Source of the DNA: Nitrobacter vulgaris
GTDB taxonomy: Bacteria; Pseudomonadota; Alphaproteobacteria; Rhizobiales; Xanthobacteraceae
Direction: 5' to 3'
Assembly: GCF_002028545.1 (NCBI RefSeq)
Contig: NZ_MWPQ01000058.1
Span: 1 to 64,000 of the forward strand
Length of the DNA stretch: 64,000 bases
Shown: in pieces, positions 55,153-64,000 of the stretch
How the letters are laid out: the number at the start of each line of letters is the position of its first letter
Numbering within the stretch: position 1 is the first letter of the stretch
Made by a program: the position numbers and the translations under genes
The notes under the pieces: model-generated
Told to the model about the DNA's origin: nothing
Databases searched by the model: none
The model's input: the letters and a program-made list of their open reading frames with translations, nothing else

Positions 55153-56463
55153 GTGGAGAATCTGACGCCCCGCAGAGAAGACCTTGAGCCGATCGAGTAT
55201 GCCTCGCGCGACGAAATCTCGGCGCTGCAACTCAAGCGCATAAAGCAGTCGATCAGGCACGCCTGCGAAAACGTGCTATTCTTCCGCAAGCGCTTCGACG
55301 AAAAGGGTGTCCATCCAGACGACCTGAACTCGCTTTCCGACCTGTCAAAATTTCCATTCACCTACAAGCAGGACCTGCGCGACACCTATCCGTTCGGCAT
55401 GTTCGCCGTCCCGCAGAACAAGCTCGCGCGCATCCACGGCTCCTCGGGAACGACCGGCAAGCCGACCGTCGTCGGCTACACCAAAGGCGATATCGACATC
55501 TGGGCGGACCTGATGGCCCGTTCGATACGTGCGGCCGGCGGCCGTCCCGGCGATATCCTGCACAATGCCTATGGCTATGGCCTGTTCACCGGCGGCTTGG
55601 GCGCGCACTACGGCGCGGAGCGCTTCGGCTGCACCGTCGTTCCGATCTCCAGCGGCATGATCGAACGCCAGGTCACCCTCATCAACGATTTCAAGCCGTC
55701 GATCATCATGGTGACGCCGTCCTACATGCTGTCCATCCTGGACGAATTCAGGCGGCAAGGCCTCGACTCGCGCAAGAGTTCGCTCAAAGTCGGCATCCTC
55801 GGGGCCGAGCCATGGACCAACGCCATGCGCCTCGAAATCGAGGAGGCCTTCGACATGCACGCGGTCGATATCTATGGCCTGTCGGAGATCATGGGGCCGG
55901 GTGTCGCGCAGGAGTGCGTCGAGACCAAAGATGGCCTGCACGTCTGGGAAGATCATTTCTATCCGGAAATCATCGATCCGGTCACCGGCGAGGTCCTGCC
56001 AGATGGCAAAATGGGCGAGCTTGTTTTCACGACGCTCACCAAGGAAGCGCTGCCGATGGTCCGCTATCGCACACGCGACCTGACGCGCCTGCTGCCGGGA
56101 ACGGCGCGCTCGATGCGCCGTATCGAGAAGATCACTGGCCGTTCAGACGACATGATGATTCTGCGCGGCGTCAATGTTTTCCCGACGCAAATTGAGGAGC
56201 AGATCCTGAAATGCAAGGGCCTCGCACCCCACTTCTACATCGAACTGACGCGCGCGGGCCGTATGGACAACATGGTCGTGCATGTCGAATGCACCGAGGA
56301 CATGACTGACGTCGATGCCCGTGCCGAATCCGCCAGGAAGCTCGCGCACCACATCAAGAGCGTTGTCGGTGTCTCGACGAAAATCGAGGTGCGCGATCCG
56401 AACTCGGTGGCTCGCTCGGAGGGCAAGGCCAAGCGTGTGGTGGACAACAGGCCGAAGGAATAA
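55153..56463 (+). CDS. paaK: Phenylacetate-CoA ligase
   Basis: PaaK activates phenylacetate to phenylacetyl-CoA with ATP, the first step of the route. The 436-residue adenylate-forming enzyme has IHGSSGTTGKPTVVGYTK, AYGYGLFTGGLGAHYG, YGLSEIMGPG, RYRTRDLTRL and GRSDDMMILRGVNVFPTQIE. It starts at GTG (MENLTPRRE), and family members begin similarly. It lies 28 bases after paaI in one transcript. Confidence 0.95.
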   Translation: MENLTPRREDLEPIEYASRDEISALQLKRIKQSIRHACENVLFFRKRFDEKGVHPDDLNSLSDLSKFPFTYKQDLRDTYPFGMFAVPQNKLARIHGSSGTTGKPTVVGYTKGDIDIWADLMARSIRAAGGRPGDILHNAYGYGLFTGGLGAHYGAERFGCTVVPISSGMIERQVTLINDFKPSIIMVTPSYMLSILDEFRRQGLDSRKSSLKVGILGAEPWTNAMRLEIEEAFDMHAVDIYGLSEIMGPGVAQECVETKDGLHVWEDHFYPEIIDPVTGEVLPDGKMGELVFTTLTKEALPMVRYRTRDLTRLLPGTARSMRRIEKITGRSDDMMILRGVNVFPTQIEEQILKCKGLAPHFYIELTRAGRMDNMVVHVECTEDMTDVDARAESARKLAHHIKSVVGVSTKIEVRDPNSVARSEGKAKRVVDNRPKE

Positions 56464-56504
56464 CGGTCAAGAATCGGGGATGTTTCTTCGCCCACGTCCG
56501 GTTG

Positions 56505-56610
56505 CTAGAGCATTTCGCTTCTGATTGAAGCAGAAGCGAAGCTCTAGATTGTTGTTTTGACGCGTTTTCTTCACGCGAACCGGTATCCACTTCGCTCGAA
56601 AACGCTATAG
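56505..56610 (+). repeat. Dispersed palindromic repeat, copy 9 (best preserved)
   Basis: An extended hairpin, CTAGAGCatttCGCTTCTG ... CAGAAGCGaaGCTCTAG, is followed by the core TTTGACGCGTTTTCTTCACG, CGAACCGGTATCCACTTCGC and TCGAAAACGCTATAG. It lies between paaK and the TetR gene and probably forms a terminator-like structure. Confidence 0.85.
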
Positions 56611-56677
56611 AACGTGTCATGTTCAGCTTCTGACGGTCACGGATTGATCGCCCGGAGCATCAGAAGGTTGGATTGAT

Positions 56678-57277
56678 ATGGCTCGGACGCGAGCGCAGGA
56701 TTTCGAAGAAAAACAACTCGCCATATTGGACTCTGCGGCGAATGTGCTGGCCACGCTGGGAGTCGACAAGGCGTCCATGTCTCAGATCGCCGGTCAGGCG
56801 CGGATATCGAAAGCCTTGCTCTATCACTATTACCCAAGCAAGGACGCACTCGTCTTCGCGATCATCTTCACTCACCTGGAGGAACTCGACTCGGATCTGG
56901 AAGCGTCCGACGATCCGGCCATGGGGCCTTCAGTGCGACTGAAGTTTCTCGTCGGCGTCGTGCTCGAGCACTATCGCGGAGCCGGCGACCGGCACAAGGT
57001 CCAGTTGAACGCGATGAGCCTGCTGACCGACGAGCAGAAACAGGCGATCACCGAAGTTGAAAGGCGGATCGTGCGCCGGTTCGCGGGCGTTGTGCGCCAG
57101 ATCAGTCCACGCCTGGACAACCGCGAGCGCCCCCTGGTCATGCCGGTGACCATGTCGCTCTTTGGCATGATGAACTGGATGGATATGTGGTTCAAGGACG
57201 GCGGCCGCATCAGCCGCGAGGATTATGCCGAGGTTCTCACCACGCTCATCCTCGGAGGCATTAAGGCAGTGCGTTGA
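56678..57277 (+). CDS. TetR-family regulator of the paa cluster
   Basis: This 199-residue repressor-type protein has an N-terminal helix-turn-helix (about 12-58, ILDSAANVLATLGVDKASMSQIAGQARISKALLYHYYPSKDALVF) and an all-helical ligand domain. Placed between paaK and paaZ, it is probably the phenylacetyl-CoA-responsive PaaR. I withhold the gene symbol because PaaX-type regulators do the same job elsewhere. Confidence 0.85.
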   Translation: MARTRAQDFEEKQLAILDSAANVLATLGVDKASMSQIAGQARISKALLYHYYPSKDALVFAIIFTHLEELDSDLEASDDPAMGPSVRLKFLVGVVLEHYRGAGDRHKVQLNAMSLLTDEQKQAITEVERRIVRRFAGVVRQISPRLDNRERPLVMPVTMSLFGMMNWMDMWFKDGGRISREDYAEVLTTLILGGIKAVR

Positions 57278-57342
57278 GAGAGGGCTGCCACAGCGGTCGA
57301 ACCGAACAGGCCCCACTTCTTCCGACGCAACCGTTTGACCTG

Positions 57343-59412
57343 TTATTCGGCCGCCGCTTGTGCCGGCGGCCAGATCTTCGCCACCATCGTCAGCACATCA
57401 TATTGCGCAACGATCTCACCCTTCTGGTTGGTGACTTGGCAATCCCAGTGCACCTCGCCATGGTTGGCGTTTTCGCGCGGGTTGATTTCCTTGCAGGTCA
57501 ATCGCACCTGCACCGTGTCACCGAAATAAACCGGGGTGAGGAAGCGCATATTGTCCACGCCGTAGTTGGCTAGTACCGGGCCGGGATTTGGCTCAACGAA
57601 AAGGCCGGCGGCGAAGGAGGCGATGAGGTAGCCATGGGCCACGCGGTCGTCGAAGAACGGGTTGGCCTTGGCCGCCGCCTCGTCCATGTGGGCGTAGAAA
57701 GTATCGCCGGTGAAATGTGCGAAGTGCTCGACATCGTCCAAGGTGACCTGCCGCTTCGCGGTCATTAACTGATCGCCGATCTTCAGTTCCGCCAGCGACT
57801 TGCGGAAGGGATGCTCACCGTGCTGTACGTCAGCGCCTTCGATCCAGCGCCCGGTGACGGCCGACAGCAGACGCGGCGTGCCCTGCACGGCGGTGCGCTG
57901 CATGTAATGCTTCACACCGCGCATACCGCCCATTTCCTCGCCGCCGCCGGCGCGGCCCGGACCGCCATGGACAAGCCCCGCGAGCGGTGAGCCGTGGCCC
58001 GTCGATGTCTTGGCGGAGCGGCGGTTTCCGACAAGCACCCGGCCATGGAACGGCGCGACACCGAGGACGACCTCTTCCGCCACCTTCGGATCGTCAGTGA
58101 AGACAGATGAAACCAGCGAACCCTTGCCGAGCCTGGCCAGTTCGACGGCCTCCTCGATCGAGTCATAGGGCAGCACGGTCGAGACCGGACCGAACGCCTC
58201 CACATCGTGGACCTTGAAGGCGCCGAAAGGATCGTCGGCATAAAGCAGGATCGGATTGAGGAAGGCTCCCCTCTCCGCATCGCCGGACGCAACCCGTACG
58301 TTATCCGGATTGCCGGCAACGATCTCGGCGTCCGACAGCAGATCCTGAATGCGTTCGCGCACTTCGGTGCGCTGGTGGAGCGACGCAAGCGGCCCCATGC
58401 GGGTCGTCTCGTCGTCTGGCAGGCCGAGCGCGGTCTTGCCCAGCATGTCGCCCAGTGCCTTGACCAGCGCATCGACATGGTCGCGCGGTGCGATCACGCG
58501 GCGGATCGCGGTGCATTTCTGGCCGGCCTTCACCGTCATCTCGCGCATCACTTCCTTCACGAACAGGTCGAACTCCGGCGTGCCAGGCGTGGCATCCGGA
58601 CCGAGGATCGAGGCGTTCAAGCTGTCCGCCTCCATCGTGAAGCGCGCCGAATTGGCGATCACAGCCGGATGCGCTTTCAGCTTGCGGCCGGTCCAGGCTG
58701 AACCGGTGAAGGTCACCACGTCCTGTCCGGTGACGTGGTCGAGCAGGTCGCCGACCGAACCGGAAATCAGTTGCAGCGCTCCCTCCGGCAGGAGGCCGGT
58801 CTCGATGATCCGCCGCACCATCAATTCGGTCAGGTAGGCCGTCTGCGAAGCAGGCTTCACCACCGCCGGCACGCCGGCAAGCAAGGTCGGCGAAATCTTC
58901 TCCAGCATGCCCCAGATCGGAAAATTGAAGGCGTTGATGTGGACCGCGACGCCCTGCAGCGGCGCGTAAATGTGTTGCGCACTGAAGCTGTTGTCCTTCG
59001 ACAGCGGCTCCATATTGCCGTCGGTCAGGATACGCGTGTTCGGCAGTTCGCGCCGGCCCTTCGAAGCGAAGGTCAGCATCGTGCCGATGCCGCCCTCGAT
59101 GTCCACCCAACCGTCGGCGCGGGTGGCGCCGGTGCGGAAGCTTTCGGCGTAGAACTCTTCCTTCTTTCCCATCAGCGCAAGACCGAGCGCCTTCAGCATC
59201 GCCGCGCGCTCGTGGAACGACATGGCGCGCAGCTTCGGGCCCGCGACACTACGCCCGTAGTGCAGCACTTCCGCGAAATCGAGGCCCTTGGAGTCGATCA
59301 GAGCCACCGTCTCGCCGGTGCCTGCGTCGAGCAACGGTAAGCCGTCACCCTTGCCGGCGGTCCACGCCCCATAGACATAGCTCTCCAGTCGACGGGGGGC
59401 TGCGCTTGCCAT
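57343..59412 (-). CDS. paaZ: Oxepin-CoA hydrolase / semialdehyde dehydrogenase PaaZ
   Basis: PaaZ opens the oxepin-CoA ring with its hydratase domain and oxidises the resulting aldehyde to 3-oxo-5,6-dehydrosuberyl-CoA. The 689-residue protein has an N-terminal aldehyde dehydrogenase domain (about 1-525; Glu261 in TMEADSLN, Cys300 in GQKCTAIRR) and a C-terminal MaoC-type hydratase domain (about 545-680; FAHFTGDTFYAHMDEAAAK and VAHGYLI). Both active sites look intact. The ATG follows AAGGAGG. It is the last gene of the minus-strand paaABCDE series. Confidence 0.94.
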   Translation of the reverse strand: MASAAPRRLESYVYGAWTAGKGDGLPLLDAGTGETVALIDSKGLDFAEVLHYGRSVAGPKLRAMSFHERAAMLKALGLALMGKKEEFYAESFRTGATRADGWVDIEGGIGTMLTFASKGRRELPNTRILTDGNMEPLSKDNSFSAQHIYAPLQGVAVHINAFNFPIWGMLEKISPTLLAGVPAVVKPASQTAYLTELMVRRIIETGLLPEGALQLISGSVGDLLDHVTGQDVVTFTGSAWTGRKLKAHPAVIANSARFTMEADSLNASILGPDATPGTPEFDLFVKEVMREMTVKAGQKCTAIRRVIAPRDHVDALVKALGDMLGKTALGLPDDETTRMGPLASLHQRTEVRERIQDLLSDAEIVAGNPDNVRVASGDAERGAFLNPILLYADDPFGAFKVHDVEAFGPVSTVLPYDSIEEAVELARLGKGSLVSSVFTDDPKVAEEVVLGVAPFHGRVLVGNRRSAKTSTGHGSPLAGLVHGGPGRAGGGEEMGGMRGVKHYMQRTAVQGTPRLLSAVTGRWIEGADVQHGEHPFRKSLAELKIGDQLMTAKRQVTLDDVEHFAHFTGDTFYAHMDEAAAKANPFFDDRVAHGYLIASFAAGLFVEPNPGPVLANYGVDNMRFLTPVYFGDTVQVRLTCKEINPRENANHGEVHWDCQVTNQKGEIVAQYDVLTMVAKIWPPAQAAAE

Positions 59413-59494
59413 GATGACCTCCTTGATCTGGTGGAACGGACGAAGCGCGAGTGCCGGGTCCAAAATCCTGAGTGTCAACTTCGGATTCGGTACA

Positions 59495-60247
59495 CTAGAG
59501 ACCAAGCATGCCGAGCTTTTCGCCGCTTACGTTTTCCCACTGCGCCAGCAATTCCTCGTTGGAGGTATGGCGCAGACCGAGTTTTCTCAGCGTATCGAAA
59601 CGGCTCGAGCCCACGACACCGAAAGTGGTCGCAACGCGCGGGTTCCAGTAGGCGATTGCTTCCCGTGCGGCCTTCTTACCCTCTGGTGTCGAAGCAATCC
59701 GTTGCAGGCCCTCGTAGCCCAGTTCGGCATGACGCCGTTCGCGCAGTGCGATCTCGCGGAAGACGTCCGCCAGCGGCGCATAGGAGACGCGGGTCAGTTC
59801 GTTCATCTGGATGCCGGTCGCCAACCCTTGCAGCACGTTCATCACCACCGCATCGGTCCAGTTCTCGATCGGATAGTGAAAGACGGCGAGTCGCATGTCA
59901 CCGCCCCGGCGCGCCGCGCCGAGATCCGCGTTGCGTTCGACCCTCGCGCTCCAGTCGTGCTGCGCCTGGTAGCGGTCGGCATCGGTGCCGAAGTCGCTCA
60001 TGATGTTCAGAACGCGCTCGGCATGGTCCGCCTTTTCGAGCGTGATACGGCTTGCCGCGATGCGCTCCTTGATGCCAGGTGCGAAGTTGATCGCTCCGGC
60101 GAAACCGGCAGAGGCCGCCAGTTCGCTGTCGACGAAAGACGACATCAGCCGCATCAACTCGCCGCGATAGCGCGCCGGCGCGTTGTCGGGCGCGGTCAGC
60201 ACACCGCCCCGGGCGAGGTAGTCTTCGATATTCATCGTATCGGCCAT
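59495..60247 (-). CDS. Stand-alone PaaA/PaaC-like diiron protein
   Basis: This 250-residue ferritin-like four-helix protein of the phenylacetic acid catabolic family carries paired Glu-x2-His motifs, EKADHAERV and ERRHAELG, together with FVDSELAASAGF and NWTDAVVMN. These are the expected diiron ligands. It is distinct from PaaA and PaaC further upstream in the same operon, so it is an extra paralogue with no assigned role. It lies 82 bases upstream of paaZ and 18 bases after paaE, preceded by GAGGAG. Confidence 0.8.
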   Translation of the reverse strand: MADTMNIEDYLARGGVLTAPDNAPARYRGELMRLMSSFVDSELAASAGFAGAINFAPGIKERIAASRITLEKADHAERVLNIMSDFGTDADRYQAQHDWSARVERNADLGAARRGGDMRLAVFHYPIENWTDAVVMNVLQGLATGIQMNELTRVSYAPLADVFREIALRERRHAELGYEGLQRIASTPEGKKAAREAIAYWNPRVATTFGVVGSSRFDTLRKLGLRHTSNEELLAQWENVSGEKLGMLGL

Positions 60248-60265
60248 GCGCTCCGCTCCTCAACG

Positions 60266-61342
60266 CTATTCGTCGTAGGTCACGACGAGGCGGCCAGTCA
60301 GTGGAAACGCCTGGCAGCTCAGCGCATAGCCCGCGCGCACCTCATAGTCCTCCAGCGCATGGTTCACCGCCATTTCCACTTCGCCTTCCAGTACCTTGCA
60401 GCGGCAGGTCGAGCACACTCCTGCCTTGCAGGAGTAGGGCGCATCCATATTGGCGGCGAGCGCGGCATCGAGCACGCTCTTACCCTCGCGCGGCATGATG
60501 AAGCTGCGGGTCGCTCCATCCAAAGTCACCGTCGCTTCAACCCCAGTGCCGGGTACGACGGCCGTCCTGGACACGGCCTTGACCTTGGCCCGGCCCGGCT
60601 GGCCGGAAGCAAACAGCTCGAACTTAATCTGCGTGTCGTTCAACCCGTGCTCGCGCAGCGCCACGGCAATCGCCAGCATCATCGGCTGGGGGCCGCAGAT
60701 GAAAGCCGTGTCGATAGAGCCAGCATCGATCCAGTGCCTGAACAGAGCCTTCACCTTGTCGCCGTCAACGCGGCCGGTGAAGAGATCGATGTCTTGCGAC
60801 TCAGCTTCGAGAACATGGATCACGGAGAATCTGCCGAGATGCTGGTTTTTCAGATCCTCCAGTTCCTCGCGGAACATGATCGAGCTGATCTTGCGATTGG
60901 CGTAGACGAGCGTGAAGCTTGCGTAAGGCTCCCGGGCGAGCACGGTCTTGATGATGGAGAGCACCGGTGTGATGCCCGAGCCGCTGGCGAATCCTATGTA
61001 GTTCCTCCGCGCATCCGGTTTGATCGGCGTGAAGAAACGTCCCATCGGCGGCATGGCTTCGATCTCGTCGCCGGCTGCAAGGGCCTCATTCGCCCACGTC
61101 GAGAACGTGCCGCCATCGACGCGCTTGATGCCGACCTTGAGAACACCTTCGTCGCACCCGGCGCAGATCGAATAGGAGCGGCGCAGCTCATCGCCGTCGA
61201 AGTTACGGCGGAAAGTCAGGTACTGACCCTGCGTGAACGCGAACAAAGCGCTGTCTTCCGCACGCGGCATCAGCGTCACTACGACGGCATCGCGCGTCTC
61301 GCGCCGCACGTCCGTGACTTTCAAGGGATGGAAGCGAGCCAT
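60266..61342 (-). CDS. paaE: Phenylacetyl-CoA epoxidase reductase subunit PaaE
   Basis: PaaE passes electrons from NADPH to the diiron centre of PaaA. The 358-residue protein has an FAD domain (RRSYSICAG, near 54-62), an NAD(P) domain (ASGSGITPVLS, near 119-129) and a C-terminal plant-type 2Fe-2S domain (CKAGVCSTCRCKVLEG and a final Cys in LSCQAF). I use the ATG at MARFHPLK, as in relatives. It follows paaD by 17 bases. Confidence 0.94.
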   Translation of the reverse strand: MARFHPLKVTDVRRETRDAVVVTLMPRAEDSALFAFTQGQYLTFRRNFDGDELRRSYSICAGCDEGVLKVGIKRVDGGTFSTWANEALAAGDEIEAMPPMGRFFTPIKPDARRNYIGFASGSGITPVLSIIKTVLAREPYASFTLVYANRKISSIMFREELEDLKNQHLGRFSVIHVLEAESQDIDLFTGRVDGDKVKALFRHWIDAGSIDTAFICGPQPMMLAIAVALREHGLNDTQIKFELFASGQPGRAKVKAVSRTAVVPGTGVEATVTLDGATRSFIMPREGKSVLDAALAANMDAPYSCKAGVCSTCRCKVLEGEVEMAVNHALEDYEVRAGYALSCQAFPLTGRLVVTYDE

Positions 61343-61359
61343 TCGAGATGCTCCCGCTC

Positions 61360-61884
61360 TCAAATGCATTTGAAATAGTCGAATGGCTCAAGACAGTCCT
61401 TGCAACGGTAGCTCGCCTTGCAGGGCGTTGAACCAAACTGACTCACTTTTTCCGTTTGCTTTGACCCGCAGCGGGGACATGCGATGATCAGGTCCGATCG
61501 TCCCGCGAGTCTGAAGGCGCGACCGGTGAGGCGGCTATCCGCAGCGGTTCCGTCGATCGGCGGCACAATGCCGTAATCGTGCAGCTTCTCTCGGCCCTCG
61601 CGGCTGATCCAGTCGGTCGTCCAAGGCGGAGAAAGCTGGCGCTCGAGTCTGATCTTCTCAACGCCACGGTCACGCAGCGCGCGCTCGATATCCAGGCTAA
61701 TGATGCTGGTGGCGGGGCATCCCGTATAGGTCGGGGTCACCGTCACCACCAAAGTGTCATCGTCCCATGCGACATCGCGGATGATGCCGAGATCGGTCAA
61801 AGAGATGACAGGGATCTCAGGGTCGGGAATCTGGCCGAGCCAGTCCCATACCTGATCGGTGCGGGGCAGCGTGCTCGTCTGCAT
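61360..61884 (-). CDS. paaD: PaaD, iron-sulfur assembly-like subunit
   Basis: PaaD is needed for phenylacetyl-CoA epoxidase activity, probably in maturation of metal centres. The 174-residue protein has the MIP18/DUF59-like N-terminal domain (IPDPEIPVISLTDLGI, PTYTGCPAT) and a C-terminal zinc-ribbon-like part with CPRCGS, CKASYRCKDC. The order paaA-B-C-D-E is conserved. Confidence 0.93.
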   Translation of the reverse strand: MQTSTLPRTDQVWDWLGQIPDPEIPVISLTDLGIIRDVAWDDDTLVVTVTPTYTGCPATSIISLDIERALRDRGVEKIRLERQLSPPWTTDWISREGREKLHDYGIVPPIDGTAADSRLTGRAFRLAGRSDLIIACPRCGSKQTEKVSQFGSTPCKASYRCKDCLEPFDYFKCI

Positions 61885-61893
61885 GGCCGGACC

Positions 61894-62745
61894 TCACCAG
61901 CTTGCACCAGGATAGGCGCGCTGCAGGAACTGCATATCGGCGAGGATGTAGCCGAGATGCTCGGTGTGGATGCCGCGTTTGCCGCCCTTATGGGCGAACT
62001 TGCTCTCCGGAATCGTCAACGTCGCCGCAGCAAGCACGTTGCGCACCGTCGTCTCCCATGCCGCGCGCAGGCTTGCGGGGTTCGGCGCGATACCCGCAGC
62101 GGCGACCGCCTCGTCCTTCTCGTCGGCCATGAACATTTCGCCGACATAGGGCCACAGCGCATCGAGCGCGGCCTGCATGCGGCGATGGCTCTCGTCGTTT
62201 CCATCTCCGAGACGCACGATCAGATTCGACGTTCGCTCGACATGATAGGCCACTTCCTTGCAGGCCTTGGCGGCGATCTCGGCGACCCGCCGGTCGGACG
62301 ACGTCGCCAGCGCCTGAAGCAGGGCAAGGTGATAGATGTCGAACAGGAAATGCCGCATCAGCGTATGACCGAAATCACCGTTGGGCCGTTCGACGAGCAG
62401 CAGGTTGCGGAAGTCCCAGGCGTCCCGCAGATAAGCGAGATCGTCCGCTGTCCGGCCCTTGCCCTCCACCTCGGCGGCGAGGCCGAGCCAGAGCTGGGTC
62501 TGGCCGATCAGGTCCAGCGCCATGTTGGCCAGCGCGATATCCTCCTCCAGCGTGGGCGAATGTCCGCACCATTCCGAGTCCCGATGCCCCAGGATCAGGG
62601 TCGTGTCTCCGATTTGTAGCAGGACTTCGAAAAAGGCGGCCTGGTTGGCACCGGGCGAAAGGGCATGCAGCCCCTGACCATGCGCGGCGGCCTCGCGGGC
62701 GAGGTCTGCTGTGTCGGCCTGGGCGACATCGGGAAGCGATGGCAT
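61894..62745 (-). CDS. paaC: Phenylacetyl-CoA epoxidase structural subunit PaaC
   Basis: This 283-residue ferritin-like subunit forms the heterodimer scaffold with PaaA and lacks a complete diiron site. Features are LILGHRDSEWCGHSPTLEEDIALANMALD, ERPNGDFGHTLMRHFLFDIY and KEVAYHVERT. The ATG overlaps the paaB stop (TGATG); a GTG one codon upstream is equivalent. Confidence 0.93.
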   Translation of the reverse strand: MPSLPDVAQADTADLAREAAAHGQGLHALSPGANQAAFFEVLLQIGDTTLILGHRDSEWCGHSPTLEEDIALANMALDLIGQTQLWLGLAAEVEGKGRTADDLAYLRDAWDFRNLLLVERPNGDFGHTLMRHFLFDIYHLALLQALATSSDRRVAEIAAKACKEVAYHVERTSNLIVRLGDGNDESHRRMQAALDALWPYVGEMFMADEKDEAVAAAGIAPNPASLRAAWETTVRNVLAAATLTIPESKFAHKGGKRGIHTEHLGYILADMQFLQRAYPGASW

Positions 62746-63029
62746 CACATATGCCCCACTTCTTCAGGTATCTCGTAAAAGGTCGGATGGCGGTAGATCT
62801 TCGTGTTCGCGGGATCGAACAAGGGCCCCTTGTTGGAGGGGCTCGATGCGGCGATGTCGGACGAACGCACCACCCAGATCGAAACGCCTTCGTTGCGGCG
62901 AGTATAGACGTCGCGGGCGTGCAGGACCGCCATTTCGGCGTCGGCGGCGTGCAGGCTGCCTACATGACGGTGGCTCAGACCATGCTGGCCCCGGATGAAC
63001 ACTTCCCAGAGCGGCCATTCCCTGGACAT
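62745..63029 (-). CDS. paaB: Phenylacetyl-CoA epoxidase subunit PaaB
   Basis: This 94-residue small subunit bridges PaaAC dimers. It begins MSREWPLWEVFIR and contains GLSHRHVGSLHAADAEMAVLHARD and SIWVVRSSDI, the family core. It ends next to paaC in a one-base overlap. Confidence 0.95.
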   Translation of the reverse strand: MSREWPLWEVFIRGQHGLSHRHVGSLHAADAEMAVLHARDVYTRRNEGVSIWVVRSSDIAASSPSNKGPLFDPANTKIYRHPTFYEIPEEVGHM

Positions 63030-63083
63030 GCTTTCTCTCCCGTGACTGGGTCGGAGCCGCCGAACGGCGGCTTGACCCGATTG

Positions 63084-64000
63084 CTACTCGCGGGCGACGG
63101 CGTATGGGCGCGCGGCCTTCTTGTCGGCATGCGCCACCAGCGCCTCGCGGAACCACGCGCCGTCCTCCCACGCCTTCACCCGCGCGCCGAGGCGGTCCTT
63201 GTTGCAGGGCCCATTGCCGGCGAGCACATCGTAGAACTCGTTCCAGTCCGGCTCAGAGAAGTCGTAGCCGCCCTTTTCCTCGTTCCACTTCAGGTTCGGG
63301 TCGGGAACTGTCAGGCCGATGAGCTCGGCCTGCGGCACTGTTTGGTCGACGAACTTCTGGCGCAGTTCGTCATTGGTGTTCATCTTGATTTTCCAGGCCA
63401 TGGACTGGGCGGAATGGACCGAATCCTTGTCCGACGGGCCGAACATCATCAGCGTCGGGTACCAGAGACGGTTCAACGCATCCTGCGCCATGCGCTTCTG
63501 CTCAGGCGTGCCGGCGGCCATCTTCATCATGATCGCGTAGCCCTGCCGCTGGTGAAAGCTCTCCTCTTTGCAGATACGGATCATGGCGCGGCCGTAGGGG
63601 CCGAAGGAGGTGCGCTGTAGCGGCACCTGGTTGATGATCGCGGCGCCGTCCACCAGCCAACCGACGGCGCCCATATCCGCCCAAGTCAGCGTTGGATAGT
63701 TGAAAATCGAAGAGTACTTCATGTCGCCCGAATGCAGGCGCTCCATCAGTTCGTCGCGCGAAATACCGAGCGTCTCGACGGCGCAGTAGAGGTAAAGGCC
63801 ATGGCCGGCCTCATCCTGAACTTTGGCCAGCAGGATCGCCTTGCGTTCCAGCGTCGGCGCGCGGGTGATCCAGTTGCCTTCCGGCAATTGCCCGACGATC
63901 TCGGAATGCGCATGCTGGCCGATCTGGCGGACCAGCATTTTGCGGTAACCTTCCGGCATCCACTCTTTAGGCTCGATCTTTTCGCCGCGGTCGATGCGCG
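63084..64000 (-). CDS. paaA: Phenylacetyl-CoA epoxidase catalytic subunit PaaA (partial)
   Basis: PaaA carries the diiron centre that epoxidises phenylacetyl-CoA. The visible 305 residues run from [13 protein letters not shown] to the stop. Diiron ligands appear in [13 protein letters not shown] and [10 protein letters not shown], and the end is rich in conserved charged residues ([17 protein letters not shown]). The frame is open to the window edge, so about 25 N-terminal residues and the operon promoter lie outside. Confidence 0.94.
   Translation of the reverse strand, partial: RIDRGEKIEPKEWMPEGYRKMLVRQIGQHAHSEIVGQLPEGNWITRAPTLERKAILLAKVQDEAGHGLYLYCAVETLGISRDELMERLHSGDMKYSSIFNYPTLTWADMGAVGWLVDGAAIINQVPLQRTSFGPYGRAMIRICKEESFHQRQGYAIMMKMAAGTPEQKRMAQDALNRLWYPTLMMFGPSDKDSVHSAQSMAWKIKMNTNDELRQKFVDQTVPQAELIGLTVPDPNLKWNEEKGGYDFSEPDWNEFYDVLAGNGPCNKDRLGARVKAWEDGAWFREALVAHADKKAARPYAVARE

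Noticed and set aside
59411-61378. 655-codon plus-strand frame across paaE and the diiron gene
   Set aside because: It spans two well-supported minus-strand genes and their spacer, and has a shadow-like composition.
1-64000. CRISPR array, prophage, rRNA operon, riboswitch
   Set aside because: No regularly spaced repeats, phage structural genes, rRNA sequence or recognisable riboswitch core were found; the only multi-copy repeats are the scattered palindromic elements.

Overview
The window looks like a chromosomal segment of an alphaproteobacterium of the Nitrobacteraceae (Bradyrhizobium, Rhodopseudomonas, Afipia or relatives). The evidence is the high GC content, the block rpmH-rnpA-yidC-engB-argB-dapD-dapE, a divergent phaR/phaAB locus, a paa cluster, two EcfG-type general-stress promoters in front of trehalose genes, and nine copies of a palindromic dispersed repeat. 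This is inference from gene content; no 16S gene is present. There is no rRNA, CRISPR array or prophage.

Layout. 0-4 kb: the right end of an IS5-family element interrupts a response-regulator/histidine-kinase gene, which follows an intact membrane histidine kinase. 4-7 kb: polyhydroxybutyrate metabolism (phaR, phaA, phaB). 7-11 kb: an EamA exporter, an AmpG-type permease and rmuC. 11-13 kb: def-fmt-truA, for formyl-methionine handling and pseudouridylation. 13-21.6 kb, minus strand: rpmH, rnpA, yidC, engB, a DUF423 gene, argB, a HAD phosphatase, dapD, a DUF805 gene, dapE and an MTA/SAH nucleosidase, mostly coupled by 4-base overlaps. 22-24 kb: another histidine kinase and tRNA-Arg(ACG).

24-42 kb is accessory and less familiar. 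It holds a large protein of unknown family, two caspase-fold proteins that both lack the His-Cys dyad, two paralogous HlyD-type adapters that share two cysteines, one RND pump, an AsmA-like protein, a lipoprotein-like hydrolase, small membrane or secreted proteins, and an OmpA-like protein. The caspase-like and adapter genes occur twice as neighbours, which suggests a duplicated locus.

42-48 kb: an MFS sugar-type transporter, otsB, a GH15 glucosidase and otsA. EcfG-like promoters precede both the transporter and otsA, so trehalose synthesis is probably part of the general stress response. 48.6-51.2 kb: tRNA-Ser(GGA), then gene debris (a frameshifted IstB, a cadherin-like repeat remnant and a broken acyl-CoA dehydrogenase), followed by an intact globin.

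51.8-64 kb: phenylacetate degradation. PaaK activates phenylacetate, PaaABCDE epoxidises phenylacetyl-CoA, PaaG isomerises the epoxide, PaaZ opens and oxidises the ring, and a crotonase/3-hydroxyacyl-CoA dehydrogenase fusion with an eroded C-terminus could serve the beta-oxidation steps. PaaI, a TetR regulator and an extra stand-alone ferritin-like PaaA/PaaC relative complete the cluster. paaA runs off the right edge of the window, and the IS element runs off the left edge.
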